From positions 356,518-420,517 of the forward strand of contig NZ_CP049200.1 of assembly GCF_011045195.1 (NCBI RefSeq): a stretch of DNA of 64,000 nucleotides, read 5' to 3'. Position 1 is the stretch's first letter. Each line of letters begins with the position of its first letter. Below, piece after piece: positions 63,424 to 64,000 of the stretch. The position numbers were made by a program, and so were the translations under genes. The DNA comes from Caulobacter soli. Its GTDB lineage: Bacteria; Pseudomonadota; Alphaproteobacteria; Caulobacterales; Caulobacteraceae. Under the pieces are notes generated by a model that did not search any database, was not told the origin of the DNA, and saw only the letters and a list, made by a program, of their open reading frames with translations.

Positions 63424-64000
63424 ATGGACACCCGGCAGCCCCAAGCGGCGCGCGCAATCGATCTGACATCCGCCAGCTGGGCGCCAGGCGAGTACGAGAA
63501 GTACATGGCCGCCCAGGGCGTCGAGCGCACCACGGCCGGCGCGGCCACCGGCAAGAACGGCGCGGTCACCGTCGCCTACGGGGCCCTGGCGGCGCGGGCG
63601 GGCCTGGAGGCCCTCAAGCAGGGCGGCGGAGCGATCGACGCGGCCATCACCGCGGCCCTGGCCCAGGTGGCGCTGACGGCGGGCGCCCCGATCAGCTATT
63701 TTGGGATCATGTCGCTGGTCTATTTCGACGCCAAAACCGGCAAGACCCACACCATGAACGCCGAATGGAACACGGTGAAGGGCGAGACCGACGGCGCGTC
63801 CATCCCCGGGGGAATCCTGTTCGGCAGCGATGAGGCGTTGCGCGGCAAGGGTCCGCCCAGCGGCCGCACCGCCCTGGTCGGCGGCTTCATGAAGGGCGCC
63901 GAAGCCGCCCACAAGCGGTTTGGCAAGCTTCCCTTCGCCAGTCTGTTCCAACCCTCGATCGAGATCGCCGAGAACGGCATGCCGGTCAGCGATCTGCTCG
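63424..64000 (+). CDS. Gamma-glutamyltranspeptidase family protein, N-terminal part
   Basis: The frame starts at ATG 63424 (GAGGAAG upstream) and runs off the right edge, giving 192 residues. It contains NGAVTVAYGALAARAGLEALKQGGGAIDAAITAALAQVALTAGAPISYFG and MNAEWNTVKGETD, matching the N-terminal conserved region of gamma-glutamyltranspeptidases, where GGxAxDAAVA is diagnostic. No signal peptide is visible, so a cytoplasmic or atypical member is possible. The catalytic Thr cleavage site lies outside the window. A palindrome in the promoter suggests regulation by a repressor. Confidence 0.85.
   Translation, partial: MDTRQPQAARAIDLTSASWAPGEYEKYMAAQGVERTTAGAATGKNGAVTVAYGALAARAGLEALKQGGGAIDAAITAALAQVALTAGAPISYFGIMSLVYFDAKTGKTHTMNAEWNTVKGETDGASIPGGILFGSDEALRGKGPPSGRTALVGGFMKGAEAAHKRFGKLPFASLFQPSIEIAENGMPVSDLL

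Noticed and set aside
1-64000. CRISPR arrays, tRNA/rRNA genes, insertion sequences or prophage
   Set aside because: I looked for repeat-spacer spacing, conserved RNA gene blocks and transposase or integrase motifs (such as DDE or tyrosine recombinase signatures) and saw none. The short inverted repeats noted are better explained as terminators or operators.

Overview
The window reads as chromosomal DNA of a high-GC alphaproteobacterium, most likely Caulobacterales (Caulobacter/Phenylobacterium-like). The reasons are the dense GC-rich coding, two large TonB-dependent receptors with the 'EIVVTARKR' type of N-terminus, a BA14K-like secreted protein, many ATGA/GTGA stop-start overlaps, and abundant TetR and beta-oxidation genes. 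I saw no rRNA, tRNA, insertion sequence or CRISPR array.

Layout. 1-10.8 kb is accessory: a truncated two-component pair, an outer-membrane barrel, a glycine-zipper BA14K-like protein, a frameshifted secreted protein, a low-complexity lipoprotein, an overlapping S8 + S1 secreted protease pair, a decayed ParE toxin and small membrane or RHH proteins. 11-16.7 kb holds a TonB-dependent receptor and a coupled carboxymuconolactone-decarboxylase-like / patatin / 3-hydroxybutyrate dehydrogenase operon. 16.7-30.3 kb is the most unusual part. It has a DUF4238 protein, then a tubulin-like GTPase translationally coupled to a chimera (zinc ribbon, membrane helix, PstS-like binding domain, OmpA domain). 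Opposite these lie a coupled 308-aa protein + TPR-CHAT protease, a small membrane protein, an EcsC-like protein and a PAS/GAF hybrid kinase. 30.8-33.5 kb is central metabolism (GTP-type PEP carboxykinase and triosephosphate isomerase), followed by a coupled pair of unknown proteins, one with two membrane helices.

36-43 kb is a beta-oxidation block: thiolase, two acyl-CoA dehydrogenases and a FadB-type enzyme. Between them is a regulator with two tandem TetR domains, and the two promoter regions share an AATGAGTC element. 43-58 kb looks like an aromatic or polycyclic ring-cleavage gene set: LysR, HsaA-like flavin monooxygenase plus flavin reductase, extradiol dioxygenase, FAH-family hydrolase, MhpA-like monooxygenase, GST, CoA ligase, ACMSD-family amidohydrolase, TonB receptor, thioesterase and two TetR regulators. 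A recurrent palindrome resembling AATGACC-N4-GGTCATT sits at its internal promoters and probably marks one regulon. 58-64 kb has an imidazolonepropionase-like amidohydrolase, a class II aldolase, an XRE-cupin regulator, a hybrid histidine kinase and the start of a gamma-glutamyltranspeptidase with a palindrome inside its promoter.

The best candidate for an undescribed system is the 18.1-27.6 kb tubulin-like / PBP-OmpA / CHAT / EcsC neighbourhood. Its physical architecture is clear, but its function is inference. All calls come from reading the sequence; no database search was run.
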